A program made the position numbers and the translations under genes. Positions 30,632 through 39,815 of a stretch of 64,000 bases of DNA are shown here, piece by piece. The notes under the pieces are model-generated. The model saw only the letters and a program-made list of their open reading frames with translations, did no database searches and was not told where the DNA came from. The first letter of the stretch is position 1, and the number at the start of each line of letters is the position of its first letter. Source of the DNA: Bacillus infantis NRRL B-14911 (GTDB lineage Bacteria > Bacillota > Bacilli > Bacillales > Cytobacillaceae); the NCBI RefSeq assembly GCF_000473245.1, contig NC_022524.1, positions 272,501-336,500 on the forward strand. The letters run 5' to 3'.

Positions 30632-32134
30632 ATGGAAACGGCTACGTTAATTACTTTTATTGTGTATTTAATTGGAATGCTTGCAATTGGACTTATTTCT
30701 TATAAACTGACAAGCAATCTGTCTGACTATGTTCTCGGAGGTAGAAGCCTTGGGCCTGGAGTGACAGCCCTTAGTGCTGGTGCTTCTGATATGAGCTCCT
30801 GGCTGCTGCTTGGACTCCCGGGCCTTGCTTATGCAACAGGACTTGATTCTATTTGGATGTGTGTAGGCTTAATTATTGGTGCTTATCTCAATTGGAAATT
30901 TGTTGCTTCCAGGCTGCGTGCCTATACGGAGGTTGCGAATGACTCCATCACAGTCCCCGACTTTTTTGAAAACCGCTTTAAGGATGGATCACGGCTTCTC
31001 CGTGTTATATCCGCTCTCGTCATATTAATCTTTTTCACCTTTTATGCTTCATCGGGTCTGGTAGGAGGAGCCCTGCTTTTCCAGGAGACCTTTGGGATGA
31101 CGTATAATACAGCTCTGCTGATTGGGGCGATTGTCATCATTTCCTATACTTTCCTTGGCGGCTTCCTGGCTGTCAGCTGGACTGACTTTTTCCAGGGCCT
31201 TCTGATGTTCCTGGCACTTGTGATTGTACCGATTGTGGCTTTCGCAAAGCTTGGCGGGTGGGGAGAAACGATTGATACAGTCCGGTCCATCGATCCGTCT
31301 TATCTGGATCCAATTGATACGATGTCAGGCCTGGGAATCGTTTCTCTGATGGCTTGGGGGCTTGGCTATTTCGGTCAGCCGCATATCATTACCCGATTTA
31401 TGGCCATCAGATCTACAAAGGAAATTCCTAAAGCACGTTTTTATGGGATGTCCTGGATGACCATTTCCATTATCGGCGCCATTTTGGTCGGTCTTGTAGG
31501 AATTCCGTCATTTGCGGAAAACCCCCTGATCCAGGGAGACGTGGATAATAGCGAAAAGGTATTCATTTTCTTCGCCGATATCCTGTTTAATCCATGGGTA
31601 TCAGGCATCCTGCTGGCTGCAATCCTGTCAGCCATCATGAGTACGATTGATTCCCAGCTGCTTGTATCATCGAGTGCTTTGGCGGAGGACTTTTATAAAG
31701 GCATCATCCGCAAAAATGCGAGTGATAAAGAGCTTGTCTGGGTCGGGCGCATCGGTGTCATCGTCATTGCATTGATTGCGATTCTTCTGGCTTATACCGG
31801 CAATCCGAAAAACGGAGGGGCTTCGATCCTCGATCTGGTCAGCTATGCATGGGGCGGATTCGGCGCTGCATTCGGTCCGGTTGTTCTTTTGTCCCTGTAT
31901 TGGAAACGGATGACACGCAACGGCGCGCTTGCAGGTATGCTTACCGGTGCCATCACGGTGGTCGTCTGGAAACAGCTGACTGATAAAGAAATCATCCCGT
32001 TTGAGCTGTATGAAATTGTCCCTGGCTTCTTCCTCGCTCTTCTGGCCATTATAATCTTCAGCCTTATCGGCAATCAGCCGGACAAGGTGATCAGGGAAGA
32101 ATTTGAAGAAGCAGTAGAGAGCGATCGGGAATAA
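30632..32134 (+). CDS. sodium/proline symporter PutP/OpuE (copy 2)
   Basis: 500 residues, same family and membrane topology as the gene upstream, with SDYVLGGRSLGPGV, the SSWLLLGLPGLAY loop, SYTFLGGFLAVSWTDFFQG and AIMSTIDSQLLVSSS. It differs by an 11-13 residue insertion near PLIQGDVDNSEKVF. B. subtilis has OpuE, the osmotic-stress proline importer, at this place in the chromosome between yerH and gatC; this copy may be its counterpart, and copy 1, next to pruA, the catabolic importer. That split is inference. ATG 30632 has AAAGGAG 13 nt upstream. It has its own terminator. Confidence 0.88.
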   Translation: METATLITFIVYLIGMLAIGLISYKLTSNLSDYVLGGRSLGPGVTALSAGASDMSSWLLLGLPGLAYATGLDSIWMCVGLIIGAYLNWKFVASRLRAYTEVANDSITVPDFFENRFKDGSRLLRVISALVILIFFTFYASSGLVGGALLFQETFGMTYNTALLIGAIVIISYTFLGGFLAVSWTDFFQGLLMFLALVIVPIVAFAKLGGWGETIDTVRSIDPSYLDPIDTMSGLGIVSLMAWGLGYFGQPHIITRFMAIRSTKEIPKARFYGMSWMTISIIGAILVGLVGIPSFAENPLIQGDVDNSEKVFIFFADILFNPWVSGILLAAILSAIMSTIDSQLLVSSSALAEDFYKGIIRKNASDKELVWVGRIGVIVIALIAILLAYTGNPKNGGASILDLVSYAWGGFGAAFGPVVLLSLYWKRMTRNGALAGMLTGAITVVVWKQLTDKEIIPFELYEIVPGFFLALLAIIIFSLIGNQPDKVIREEFEEAVESDRE

Positions 32135-32140
32135 ACGGGA

Positions 32141-32175
32141 AAAAAGCTGATGAGATCTCTCATCAGCTTTTTTTT
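32141..32175 (+). terminator. terminator after putP copy 2
   Basis: GCTGATGAG and CTCATCAGC form a perfect stem around ATCT, flanked by AAAAA and TTTTTTTT. Confidence 0.93.
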
Positions 32176-32231
32176 GCGGGAAGTTTCAGAAAATTTAACA
32201 AAAACTCTTTTCAATCTCTCGACAGCTGTTA

Positions 32232-32237
32232 TATAAT
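32232..32237 (+). promoter_or_regulatory. candidate -10 of the aceA promoter
   Basis: TATAAT within GTTATATAATAC, 49 nt before aceA. The matching -35 (TTTCAA near 32209) is weak, so activation or another start is possible. Confidence 0.4.
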
Positions 32238-32285
32238 ACAAAATGTAAATATTTATCTGTATTATAACATAAAGGAGGAGTTGGA

Positions 32286-33569
32286 ATGGTTACTAACACA
32301 GCTGCAGCAATTCAGGAGAAGTGGGAAATGGAGGATCGGTGGAAGGGAATTGAGCGTCCTTATTCTGCGGAGGATGTATTAAGGCTGCGAGGGACGGTTC
32401 AAATTGAACACACATTGGCCAGAAGGGGCGCCGATAAGCTGTGGAATCTGGTTCATGAGGAAGATTTTGTGAATGCACTGGGAGCACTGACAGGCAATCA
32501 GGCGGTCCAGCAGGTAAAAGCGGGTCTGAAGGCGATTTATTTGAGCGGATGGCAGGTGGCGGCAGATGCCAATCTTTCAGGCCATATGTACCCTGATCAA
32601 AGCCTTTATCCTGCCAACAGTGTTCCGCAGGTGGTCAAACGGATCAATCAGGCGCTGCAGCGGGCTGATCAGATTACACACAGCGAAGGTGACCATTCTA
32701 TTGACTGGTTTGCCCCGATTGTTGCCGATGCAGAAGCCGGCTTCGGGGGGCAGCTGAATGTATTTGAGCTGATGAAAGGGATGATTGAGGCAGGAGCGGC
32801 TGGTGTCCATTTTGAAGACCAGCTTTCCTCAGAAAAGAAATGCGGCCATCTTGGCGGAAAGGTGCTCCTGCCGACACAGACAGCTGTAAAAAATCTGATC
32901 GCTGCCAGGCTGGCGGCAGATATAATGGATGTCCCGACTGTGCTGGTGGCACGGACAGATGCCAATGCGGCTGATTTGATCACAAGTGATGTTGATCCAT
33001 ATGATCACGCGTTCATCATGGGTGAGAGGACACCGGAAGGCTTTTTCCGGACCAGGGCAGGGCTTGATCAGGCCATCGCCCGCGGGCTTGCCTATGCCCC
33101 TTACGCGGATTTGATTTGGTGTGAGACATCCGAACCGGATCTGGAGGAGGCGAGAAGGTTTGCAGAAGCCATGCATGAAAGGTTCCCGGGAAAATTGCTT
33201 GCCTACAACTGCTCACCTTCATTCAACTGGAAGAAAAAGCTGGATGATGAAACAATAGCGAAATTCCAAAAAGAGCTCGGCAGCATGGGCTATAAATTCC
33301 AATTTGTCACACTGGCAGGATTCCATGCTTTGAACCACAGCATGTTTGAACTGGCACGGGGCTATAAAGACAGGGGGATGGCTGCCTATTCCGAGCTGCA
33401 GCAAAGAGAATTCGCCAGCGAGGAATTCGGCTATACGGCCACCCGCCATCAGCGCGAGGTGGGCACAGGTTATTTTGACCAGGTTTCCATGGTTGTTTCC
33501 GGAGGCACATCCTCAACAACTGCGCTAAAGGGTTCGACTGAGGAAGATCAGTTTACGGTGTCCCAATAG
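32286..33569 (+). CDS. aceA: isocitrate lyase AceA
   Basis: Splits isocitrate to glyoxylate and succinate, letting cells grow on acetate or fatty acids. 427 residues, the usual short bacterial form. The signature [11 protein letters not shown] holds catalytic Cys186; metal and substrate residues are in [18 protein letters not shown]-like [10 protein letters not shown], and [12 protein letters not shown] 32286 follows AAAGGAGGAG. Malate synthase (aceB) is not adjacent. B. subtilis 168 lacks this enzyme, so its presence marks another Bacillus lineage. Confidence 0.95.
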   Translation: MVTNTAAAIQEKWEMEDRWKGIERPYSAEDVLRLRGTVQIEHTLARRGADKLWNLVHEEDFVNALGALTGNQAVQQVKAGLKAIYLSGWQVAADANLSGHMYPDQSLYPANSVPQVVKRINQALQRADQITHSEGDHSIDWFAPIVADAEAGFGGQLNVFELMKGMIEAGAAGVHFEDQLSSEKKCGHLGGKVLLPTQTAVKNLIAARLAADIMDVPTVLVARTDANAADLITSDVDPYDHAFIMGERTPEGFFRTRAGLDQAIARGLAYAPYADLIWCETSEPDLEEARRFAEAMHERFPGKLLAYNCSPSFNWKKKLDDETIAKFQKELGSMGYKFQFVTLAGFHALNHSMFELARGYKDRGMAAYSELQQREFASEEFGYTATRHQREVGTGYFDQVSMVVSGGTSSTTALKGSTEEDQFTVSQ

Positions 33570-33579
33570 CATTTTGATT

Positions 33580-33608
33580 CCCTCCTTGGGCAAAGGAGGG
33601 TTTTTTTT
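33580..33608 (+). terminator. terminator after aceA
   Basis: CCCTCCTT and AAGGAGGG pair around GGGCA and are followed by eight T. Confidence 0.95.
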
Positions 33609-33700
33609 ATCCGGGAAAAGGAATAGTAAAAAGAGGAGCATCACAATCTTAGACAAATTTACATACATAATAGTAGGCTCATACTAGAGGAGGTGTGGAG

Positions 33701-34147
33701 ATGCCCCAAAATGTGGATGATTATGTGAAGCAGGGAATGTATGGGCAGAAGCAGACAAAACCGGATGAACGAAGAAAATTCCTCGGAACGATCAGGGAGC
33801 GGATTGTGATTGCACTCACCCAGCCCCAAGTCAGAAGGGAAGGGACGCACCGTGAGGTTGAAGCTGCGCTGAAGGAGAACCCGTCTGCCCATCTATACTT
33901 AAATGGGAACATGAATTACTCTTATCTGTCCAAGTATATTAAGCTCGCGTCAAAATTCGGAGTCGAATATACCATTGTTACAAACAAAGAGCACAATACG
34001 GAAATCGGTCTTGTCCTTGCTTATGATCATGCGATAGATAAGGAAGAGATTTATATTAGCAGTGACAAGGCTGGAAAGGAAGCTCCTGAGAAAAAGGCAA
34101 AAAAGGGAGTGGCTGGTTTTTTGAAGAAATTTTTCAAAGGTAATTAA
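33701..34147 (+). CDS. yueI: YueI family protein (DUF1694)
   Basis: 148 residues, cytosolic, function unknown. The family pattern is clear: VDDYVKQGMYGQKQTKPDERRKFLGTIRERI near the N terminus, then HLYLNGNMNYSYLSKYIKLA and FTIV-like strands. A lysine-rich tail (GVAGFLKKFFKGN) extends past the usual end. ATG 33701 has AGAGGAGGTG 5 nt upstream. It is a single-gene unit with its own terminator. Confidence 0.8.
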   Translation: MPQNVDDYVKQGMYGQKQTKPDERRKFLGTIRERIVIALTQPQVRREGTHREVEAALKENPSAHLYLNGNMNYSYLSKYIKLASKFGVEYTIVTNKEHNTEIGLVLAYDHAIDKEEIYISSDKAGKEAPEKKAKKGVAGFLKKFFKGN

Positions 34148-34150
34148 AGA

Positions 34151-34180
34151 ATGCTGAGGCCGATGGTCCTCAGCATTTTA
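34151..34180 (+). terminator. terminator after yueI
   Basis: ATGCTGAGG and CCTCAGCAT pair perfectly and are followed by TTTTA. It also lies beyond the 3' end of the minus-strand Nudix gene. Confidence 0.85.
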
Positions 34181-34220
34181 TGTTAAAATTAAGAAGTATT
34201 TTCCAAAACTATTTCTTCAG

Positions 34221-34679
34221 TCAATTGACATCCCCCATATAAACAGGCAGCCCTGTTTCACCATCTGCATGCCTGATGATCAGCTCCCTGATGGGGGCAG
34301 GAAATAAAGGGCAGTCTGCCAATTCTTTTAGGGGAAGCCATTCAATTCCAACCTGATTTTTATCCGGGATGCTTCCTGATGCCGGAGAGCCTCCGTCCTG
34401 GATGCAGCAGGCAAAAAAGAATTCTACTTGATGCTGTCCTGCGTGAGGTTCATAGCCATGATTGCTGCCGATATAATCACGAACAAACAGCAGGCTGCCG
34501 ATCTCGACAGGTACGCCGATTTCTTCCAGGCATTCGCGCTGCAGATTGGCATGCAGATTTTCACCGTTTTCCTGGCCGCCCCCCGGAAGGACATAGAAAT
34601 CCTCCCCGCTGTCATGCATCTTGATGGCAAGCAGGCAGCCATTCTGTATAATGATTGCTTTTGAAGCTGTTCTGATCAT
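34221..34679 (-). CDS. Nudix hydrolase
   Basis: 152 residues. A complete Nudix box (G-x5-E-x7-REUxEExGU) is seen as GGGQENGEN...RECLEEIGV near residues 33-57. Such enzymes hydrolyse a nucleoside diphosphate linked to another group; the substrate cannot be told. AAGGAGG lies 8 nt before the ATG. The gene is alone on the minus strand. Confidence 0.85.
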   Translation of the reverse strand: MIRTASKAIIIQNGCLLAIKMHDSGEDFYVLPGGGQENGENLHANLQRECLEEIGVPVEIGSLLFVRDYIGSNHGYEPHAGQHQVEFFFACCIQDGGSPASGSIPDKNQVGIEWLPLKELADCPLFPAPIRELIIRHADGETGLPVYMGDVN

Positions 34680-34777
34680 TTTTATATCCTCCTTGGGAAT
34701 ACATCCTTGAGTCTTTCATGGAATGGGGACATTCAGACTCTATTTTTTTGTTAAGAGTAAATAAAAGTTCAGGAGCC

Positions 34778-34912
34778 TCTGTTTATTGGAGTGGAAGGCA
34801 CGTAGACTCCTGTGGGAAAGCAGCGGCAATGCTGATACCCCGCAGCGCGCAGCGTGAGGAGGCTCAGCGTCGCCCCGCGGAAAGCGAAGTGCCTGGAACG
34901 GAAATGAACAGA
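34778..34912 (+). repeat. GGAGTGGAAGGC-type interspersed repeat
   Basis: About 135 nt. The ends TCTGTTTATT and AATGAACAGA pair (with G-T), then GGAGTGGAAGGCAC and GTGCC; CCGCAGCG and CGCCCCGCGG lie inside. I recognise this as a second repeat type widespread in Bacillaceae, usually carrying GACTCCTG, CGCAGCG-like and GGAAAGCGAAGTGCCTGGAACGG words. One copy is in the window. It is in the spacer before the vanW-like gene. Confidence 0.75.
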
Positions 34913-34963
34913 CCCCATATGAATGCTATCCCTTTTGTTTTATTTTTAAGCGAGGTGTCATGG

Positions 34964-35762
34964 ATGAATATTGCCGAATTGCGCCCCAAAAAACGTTCAG
35001 ACTTAAGAATTAGAGCCGGCACGTGGTTTTACACCTGGAAAAGATATGGCCGCTGGCTGGCAGAAGCCGCTCTGCCATATCCGGTGTTCAGGCACCAGAC
35101 CCCCCTTCTCAGAAAGCTGAAGGACGTAGACATGGCCTATCAATTATAATAAAATCAAAAACCTGAAAATTGCGGTTGAGCGTCTGAACTCGATCGTCAT
35201 TTATCCCGGGGAAACATTCAGCTACTGGAAGCTTATAGGCAGGCCGACTGCCAGAAAAGGATACCAGCCCGGCATGATTCTTCATTGCGGCAGCTTTAAG
35301 ATGGGAACGGGGGGAGGTCTCTGCCAGCTTTCCAATCTGATTTATTGGATGACACTGCATACTCCGCTGACAGTGACAGAAAGGCACCGCCACAGCTATG
35401 ATGTATTCCCGGACTCAAACCGCACCCAGCCGTTTGGGAGCGGCGCTACATGTGCCTATAATTATCTGGACCTGCAAATTACCAATCATACTGAAGAGCC
35501 TTATCAGCTGATCCTGTATCTGACGGATGAGTATTTATGCGGCGAGTGGCGGACAGTTTCAGAGCCTTTATACACGTATATGGTGTATGAACGGAGCCAT
35601 GCCATCACGCCTGCATACTGGGGCGGATATGTCCGCCATAATGAAATCTTCCGCAGGTCCTATAACCGGCAGGGAAAGCTTTATGAAGACGAATATGTAA
35701 CAGAGAACCATGCCATTATGATGTACGAGCCTCTTCTGGAAGGAACAGCCCGCCCGGATTAA
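34964..35762 (+). pseudogene. vanW-family gene with frameshift
   Basis: The first frame (34964-35149) encodes about 60 residues ending KLKDVDMAYQL; the second (about 35145-35762) picks up YNKIKNLKIAVERLNSI, then TGGGLCQLSN and TERHRHSYDVFPDS, which are VanW hallmarks. One extra T in CAATTATAAT (35141-35150) explains the break: removing it gives Q-Y-N-K as expected. It is either a recent pseudogene or a sequence error. VanW proteins occur in glycopeptide-resistance clusters but also alone; no vancomycin genes are near. ATG 34964 follows GAGGTG. The GGAGTGGAAGGC repeat lies just upstream. Confidence 0.8.
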
Positions 35763-35777
35763 CAGAGCGGGCTTCCT
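35748..35777 (+). terminator. weak terminator after the vanW-like gene
   Basis: GCCCGC and GCGGGC pair around a 13-nt loop and are followed by TTCCTTATT; the stem begins inside the last codons. Confidence 0.45.
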
Positions 35778-35787
35778 TATTGTGCAG

Positions 35788-36006
35788 GAAATTTAAAAAT
35801 TGTAAGTCTTGTGGAATATTATCAATCCTTGATCCACGTCCAGCAGCTGCACCAAGTTCACAAGCTAAACATCCCAAAAAGGCAAAGAACGCCTTTCCGG
35901 GATGTTCGTCTTAAGGCCCCCAGGAAGCTGGCCATGCAGACGTTGCCACAGGATGCGGCATTCCTAGTCTGCGTTCCTTAAGGGTGATCAAGGCGCTTGC
36001 GCTTTT
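35788..36006 (+). repeat. structured interspersed repeat, copy 3
   Basis: The core 35836-36006 is homologous to copies 1 and 2. Its main stem is AACATCCC (35868-35875) with GGGATGTT (35899-35906), a second compensatory change. The upstream extension 35788-35835 is shared with copy 2. The left end AGCAGCTGC is diverged. It ends 5 nt from the stop codon of the cupin gene on the other strand. Confidence 0.85.
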
Positions 36007-36011
36007 GTTCT

Positions 36012-36362
36012 TCAGAGAGGCTGAAGCTGCGAAGAAGGCTCAAGTCCGGGGCCTTCAATAATAACGGCGGTCATGCCAAGAGCAGAGCCGGATTCATGTT
36101 CTTCCCCATCTTCCCAGAAAACAGCCGTTCCAGGACCTACAGCTATTCGCTCTCCATCAGCAATCCTTACCCAGCCCTCCCCCGAAACAATCAGGAAAAG
36201 CTGCGGGCAGGCCGCAGGATGCATGCCAAGGACGCTGTCCTCCTTCAGATGCATGCAGCCTACCGTAACCGTGATTTCTCTGGATAATAGAGTATAATAG
36301 CTGTTCAGGCTGCCAAATTTTGAAACCTCTTTGCCGTCTGAATCAAATCGAAATAGCTTCAT
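36012..36362 (-). CDS. small cupin-domain protein
   Basis: 116 residues with a single cupin barrel: LGMHPAACPQLFLIVSGEGWVRIADGE covers the first conserved motif and PGTAVFWEDGEEHESGS the second. Metal-binding His and Glu are present in both. Function cannot be set. AGGAGAGG lies 7-8 nt before the ATG. Its stop lies beside repeat copy 3. Confidence 0.75.
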   Translation of the reverse strand: MKLFRFDSDGKEVSKFGSLNSYYTLLSREITVTVGCMHLKEDSVLGMHPAACPQLFLIVSGEGWVRIADGERIAVGPGTAVFWEDGEEHESGSALGMTAVIIEGPGLEPSSQLQPL

Positions 36363-36440
36363 CTAAAACCTCTCCTTGAATGGATTCACCTTCTATTATA
36401 ACTAAAAAAAATGAATAGATGGAATTGTAAAAAAACGGGT

Positions 36441-36468
36441 GTGACTTATTGGATTCAGCCCGTATAAT
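36441..36468 (+). promoter_or_regulatory. promoter of the MFS exporter unit
   Basis: GTGACT (36441-36446) and TATAAT (36463-36468) are 16 nt apart, 46 nt before the leader peptide gene. Confidence 0.6.
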
Positions 36469-36513
36469 AGTTTTATCAGGCAGCAAATGCCAGCATACAA
36501 GGAGGAGTTCAAT

Positions 36514-36540
36514 ATGACAATCAAGGTGCTTGTTTCCTAG
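36514..36540 (+). CDS. leader peptide of the MFS exporter
   Basis: ATG ACA ATC AAG GTG CTT GTT TCC TAG encodes MTIKVLVS. AAGGAGGAG lies 5-6 nt upstream, a ribosome site far too good for chance. The stop codon TAG overlaps the first base of the long hairpin that follows, so a ribosome stalled on this peptide would cover the 5' arm. That is the layout of antibiotic-sensing leader peptides. Confidence 0.65.
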   Translation: MTIKVLVS

Positions 36541-36594
36541 TCTGGGACGGGGAGCTTGTCACGAGATCTCCGTTTCAGACTTTCTTAGTTTTTA
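36539..36594 (+). promoter_or_regulatory. attenuator-like hairpin before the MFS exporter
   Basis: AGTCTGGGACGGGGA (36539-36553) pairs along 15 bp with TCTCCGTTTCAGACT (36567-36581), counting G-T pairs, and is followed by TTTCTTAGTTTTTATT. It lies between the leader peptide and the exporter gene. It probably stops transcription unless a ribosome on the leader prevents folding. Confidence 0.65.
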
Positions 36595-36621
36595 TTAAGA
36601 AGGAGAAGCGGAGGAAGGGCA

Positions 36622-37863
36622 ATGGAGGCAAAAAAAGTATATTATAGGCTGACGGGAATTCGGGCATTTTTATTTCAAGTCATTTTTACCGTAAATGCGA
36701 TTTATTTTGTTGTGGAGGCTGGGCTTAATCCGCTCCAGCTTGTCCTGATCGGGACGATTATGGAATTGTCCATTGTGCTGTTTGAAGTGCCGACAGGAGT
36801 CATAGCTGATCATGTCAGCAGAAAGAAATCCGTTATCATAGGAACGATCCTGCTCGGACTGGCCCATCTTCTGGAGGGGGCAGTGCCTGCATTTTGGGGA
36901 ATCGCATCAGCTTATGCTGTCTGGGGCCTGGGATACACATTTCTCAGCGGTGCGGAAGAAGCATGGATTGCCGACGAAGTGGAAGGAAAAGGTCTTGATA
37001 AGGTTTTTCTAAAAGGATCGCAGATTGCCTCTATTGGCAAAATTGCCGGTATCATAGCAAGCATGATTATATCCATGCTCTTTTCAGTTCAGGCAGCGAT
37101 TCTGATTGCGGGCGGTTCTTTCATTATATTGGCTGTCTGGCTCTGGTTTCGGATGCCTGAAGAACGATTTGAAAAGCTGGAGCGTGAAGAATCATCCCAG
37201 CTCCGGCAGCTTGCCGGAGCCATACACAAAGGATACAGGACAGTGAAGGGCCATCCGGTTCTTGCCGGCATGGCTGGCATTGCCCTTATGTGGGGGCTCG
37301 CAAGCGAAGGTTTCGACAGGCTGTGGGCTGCCCATTTTCTGGAGGATATTCAGCTTGCCGGGAGCTCTGCAGTTCTCTGGTTCGGATTGATCAATGGGAT
37401 TGCATTGCTTCTGAATATCGGGGTGGTCGAGTGGATCAGCAGGAGGCTGAATGGGGAAGGGGAGCAGACATATGTCCGCCTGCTGCTCCTCGTGAACGGA
37501 GCTCTCGCGGCCAGCACACTGATTTTTGCGCTTAGCGGGGAGCTTTGGCTTGCCCTTGCCTCTTATTGGGCCAGTTTTACACTGAGAGGCCTTAACAGCC
37601 CGCTTTACAGCATCTGGCTTAATCAAATGCTTGAGCCAAAGGGAAGGGCCACCATGCTTTCACTGTTCGGACAGCTTGATGCAATCGGACAGATTGCAGG
37701 GGGGCCGCTTGTTGGCTGGATCGCGTTTTCGATTTCCATCCAGGCCGGATTATTTGCAACAGGTCTGCTTACTGTACCGGTCCTGATTTTTCTTTGCATC
37801 GCCGGCCGCTATGCGAGCAGCCGCGGAGTGTCCAAGTCATCCGGACAGGAAGGTGCAGGATGA
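36622..37863 (+). CDS. MFS drug-efflux-type transporter
   Basis: 413 residues with about 12 membrane segments. The first half carries the MFS motif in VPTGVIADHVSRKKSVIIG (about residues 52-70), and GAEEAWIADEV, seen in drug/H+ antiporters of the tetracycline/macrolide type, is present. The exact drug cannot be read from sequence. GGAGG lies 7 nt before ATG 36622. It is preceded by a leader peptide and hairpin, which suggests induction by a ribosome-targeting compound. It is followed by a terminator. Confidence 0.8.
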   Translation: MEAKKVYYRLTGIRAFLFQVIFTVNAIYFVVEAGLNPLQLVLIGTIMELSIVLFEVPTGVIADHVSRKKSVIIGTILLGLAHLLEGAVPAFWGIASAYAVWGLGYTFLSGAEEAWIADEVEGKGLDKVFLKGSQIASIGKIAGIIASMIISMLFSVQAAILIAGGSFIILAVWLWFRMPEERFEKLEREESSQLRQLAGAIHKGYRTVKGHPVLAGMAGIALMWGLASEGFDRLWAAHFLEDIQLAGSSAVLWFGLINGIALLLNIGVVEWISRRLNGEGEQTYVRLLLLVNGALAASTLIFALSGELWLALASYWASFTLRGLNSPLYSIWLNQMLEPKGRATMLSLFGQLDAIGQIAGGPLVGWIAFSISIQAGLFATGLLTVPVLIFLCIAGRYASSRGVSKSSGQEGAG

Positions 37864-37896
37864 AACCGGATGAATGCAATATTTAGAACAAGGGTA

Positions 37897-37930
37897 AAGG
37901 CGTCTGGGATATCCAGGCGCCTTAGCTTTT
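37897..37930 (+). terminator. terminator after the MFS gene
   Basis: AAGGCG-T-CTGG pairs with CCAG-G-CGCCTT around GATAT; a short AGCTTTT follows. Confidence 0.6.
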
Positions 37931-38042
37931 CACTGCGGCCGCCATATATTCCACTACTTTCGGCAATTGCTTTAAAGCGCTGGAGTCTGATATGATTCTA
38001 TCTATACTTATAGCATTTTTAAAATATTTGGAGGTGACAGAG

Positions 38043-38333
38043 ATGTCTAGAATATCAGAAGATCAGGTCAGGCATGTAGCCCACCTGGCACGTTTGGAGA
38101 TTTCGGATGAGGAAGCAGCGCGGATGCAAAAAGAGCTGGAAAAAATGCTTTCTTTTGCAGAGCAGCTTAGTGAACTTGACACAGAGAAGGTTGAGCCAAC
38201 TTCCCATGTACTGGATATCAAGAATGTATTCCGGGAAGATATCGCGAAAGAAGGGCTGCCGCAGGAGGAAGTGCTGAAAAACGCGCCGGACCACCAGGAT
38301 GGGCAAATTAAGGTGCCATCCATACTGGAATAG
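38043..38333 (+). CDS. gatC: Asp/Glu-tRNA amidotransferase subunit GatC
   Basis: Small subunit of the GatCAB amidotransferase that converts Glu-tRNA(Gln) and Asp-tRNA(Asn) to the amide forms. 96 residues; the pattern [24 protein letters not shown] and the [14 protein letters not shown] stretch is typical. ATG 38043 has GGAGGTGA 7 nt upstream; the reading from 37992 lies before that site. TATACT at 38003-38008 may be its -10. First gene of gatCAB. Confidence 0.94.
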   Translation: MSRISEDQVRHVAHLARLEISDEEAARMQKELEKMLSFAEQLSELDTEKVEPTSHVLDIKNVFREDIAKEGLPQEEVLKNAPDHQDGQIKVPSILE

Positions 38334-38344
38334 GGGGAAGACAA

Positions 38345-39802
38345 ATGAGTTTGTTTGATCATAAAGTTTCAGAGCTCCATGAACTTTTACATAAAAAAGA
38401 AATTTCCGTATCTGATCTGGTTGAGCAGTCTTTTAAGCGGATTGGGGAAGTAGACAGCCAAGTGGGGGCATTCCTGACCTTGAATGAGGAAGAAGCACGG
38501 CGGCAGGCAAAGCGCTTAGACGAAAAGCTGGGCACGGAAGAATCGAAGGGCCTCCTTTTTGGCATGCCGATCGGCATTAAAGATAATATTGTCACGAAGG
38601 GACTGAGAACCACCAGTGCCAGCAAGATCCTCGAAGATTTCGACCCGATCTATAATGCGACTGTTATGGATCATTTACATAATGCCGAGACCATCACGAT
38701 TGGAAAACTGAATATGGATGAATTCGCGATGGGTTCCTCAAACGAGAATTCAGGATTCGGAAATGTCCGCAATCCATGGAATCTTGAGAAAGTGCCAGGC
38801 GGCTCTTCAGGCGGCTCGGCTGCAGCGGTCGCAGCAGGGGAAGTGCCTTTTGCCCTTGGGTCAGATACAGGGGGATCCATCAGACAGCCTGCTTCCTATT
38901 GCGGAGTGGTTGGGTTAAAGCCTACCTATGGGCGTGTTTCCCGGTTCGGTCTTGTTGCGTTTGCCTCATCCCTTGATCAGATCGGCCCAATAACCAGGAA
39001 TGTTGAAGATAATGCTTACCTTCTTCAGGCGATTTCCGGTCTGGACCCGAATGACTCTACCTCAGCAGATGTTCCTGTCGATCATTACGCCGGCGCCCTG
39101 ACCGGAGATGTGAAGGGTCTGCGAATCGCTGTGCCAAAAGAGTACCTTGCTGAAGGTGTGGATGAAGAAGTCCGCCAGTCAGTCCTCGATGCGCTTAAGG
39201 TGCTGGAGAATCTGGGAGCTGTATGGGAAGAAGTATCCCTCCCGCATTCCAAGTATGCTCTGGCTGCCTATTATCTGCTTTCATCATCAGAAGCGTCCGC
39301 CAACCTTGCCCGCTTTGACGGTGTCAGGTACGGCTACCGCTCTCCGGATGCTGAAACATTGATGGAGCTTTACAAAAAGTCGCGCGCCCAGGGCTTCGGC
39401 GATGAGGTGAAAAGAAGGATCATGCTCGGAACCTTCGCCTTAAGCTCAGGCTATTATGACGCTTATTATAAAAAAGCACAAAAGGTCCGCACTTTAATTA
39501 AAAAGGATTTCGAAGAGGTATTTCAATCTTATGATGTCATCATCGGGCCTACAGCGCCGACTCCGGCATTCAATATCGGGGAGAATATAGACGATCCGCT
39601 GACTATGTATGCCAATGATATATTAACTATCCCTGTTAACCTGGCCGGTGCGCCTGCCATTTCGGTTCCGTGCGGATATTCGAATGGCATGCCGCTCGGA
39701 CTGCAGATCATCGGCAAGTATTTTGACGAGAGCACGATCTACAGAACAGCTCATGCCTTTGAGCAGGCAACTGACTTCCATAAGCAAAAGCCGGGACTGT
39801 AA
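38345..39802 (+). CDS. gatA: Asp/Glu-tRNA amidotransferase subunit GatA
   Basis: Amidase-signature subunit that frees ammonia from glutamine. 485 residues. The Ser-cisSer-Lys triad is in [10 protein letters not shown] (Lys), [15 protein letters not shown] and [14 protein letters not shown] 38345 follows AGGGGGAAG. It is 11 nt after gatC and 13 nt before gatB. Confidence 0.96.
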   Translation: MSLFDHKVSELHELLHKKEISVSDLVEQSFKRIGEVDSQVGAFLTLNEEEARRQAKRLDEKLGTEESKGLLFGMPIGIKDNIVTKGLRTTSASKILEDFDPIYNATVMDHLHNAETITIGKLNMDEFAMGSSNENSGFGNVRNPWNLEKVPGGSSGGSAAAVAAGEVPFALGSDTGGSIRQPASYCGVVGLKPTYGRVSRFGLVAFASSLDQIGPITRNVEDNAYLLQAISGLDPNDSTSADVPVDHYAGALTGDVKGLRIAVPKEYLAEGVDEEVRQSVLDALKVLENLGAVWEEVSLPHSKYALAAYYLLSSSEASANLARFDGVRYGYRSPDAETLMELYKKSRAQGFGDEVKRRIMLGTFALSSGYYDAYYKKAQKVRTLIKKDFEEVFQSYDVIIGPTAPTPAFNIGENIDDPLTMYANDILTIPVNLAGAPAISVPCGYSNGMPLGLQIIGKYFDESTIYRTAHAFEQATDFHKQKPGL

Positions 39803-39815
39803 GGGGGAAACAGAC

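Noticed and set aside
34718-34963. Longer N terminus for the vanW-like protein
   Set aside because: That reading runs through the GGAGTGGAAGGC repeat; the ATG at 34964 has its own ribosome site and matches family length.
34964-35762. Vancomycin-resistance cluster
   Set aside because: Only a lone, frameshifted vanW-family gene is present; no vanA/B/D, vanH, vanX, vanR or vanS.
25441-37930. Prophage or integrated island
   Set aside because: No integrase, attachment repeats, phage structural genes or tRNA target seen; accessory genes are mixed with normal metabolism.
39648-39815. GatB starting inside gatA
   Set aside because: The added residues come from the gatA coding region; ATG 39816 has a good ribosome site and gives the family length.
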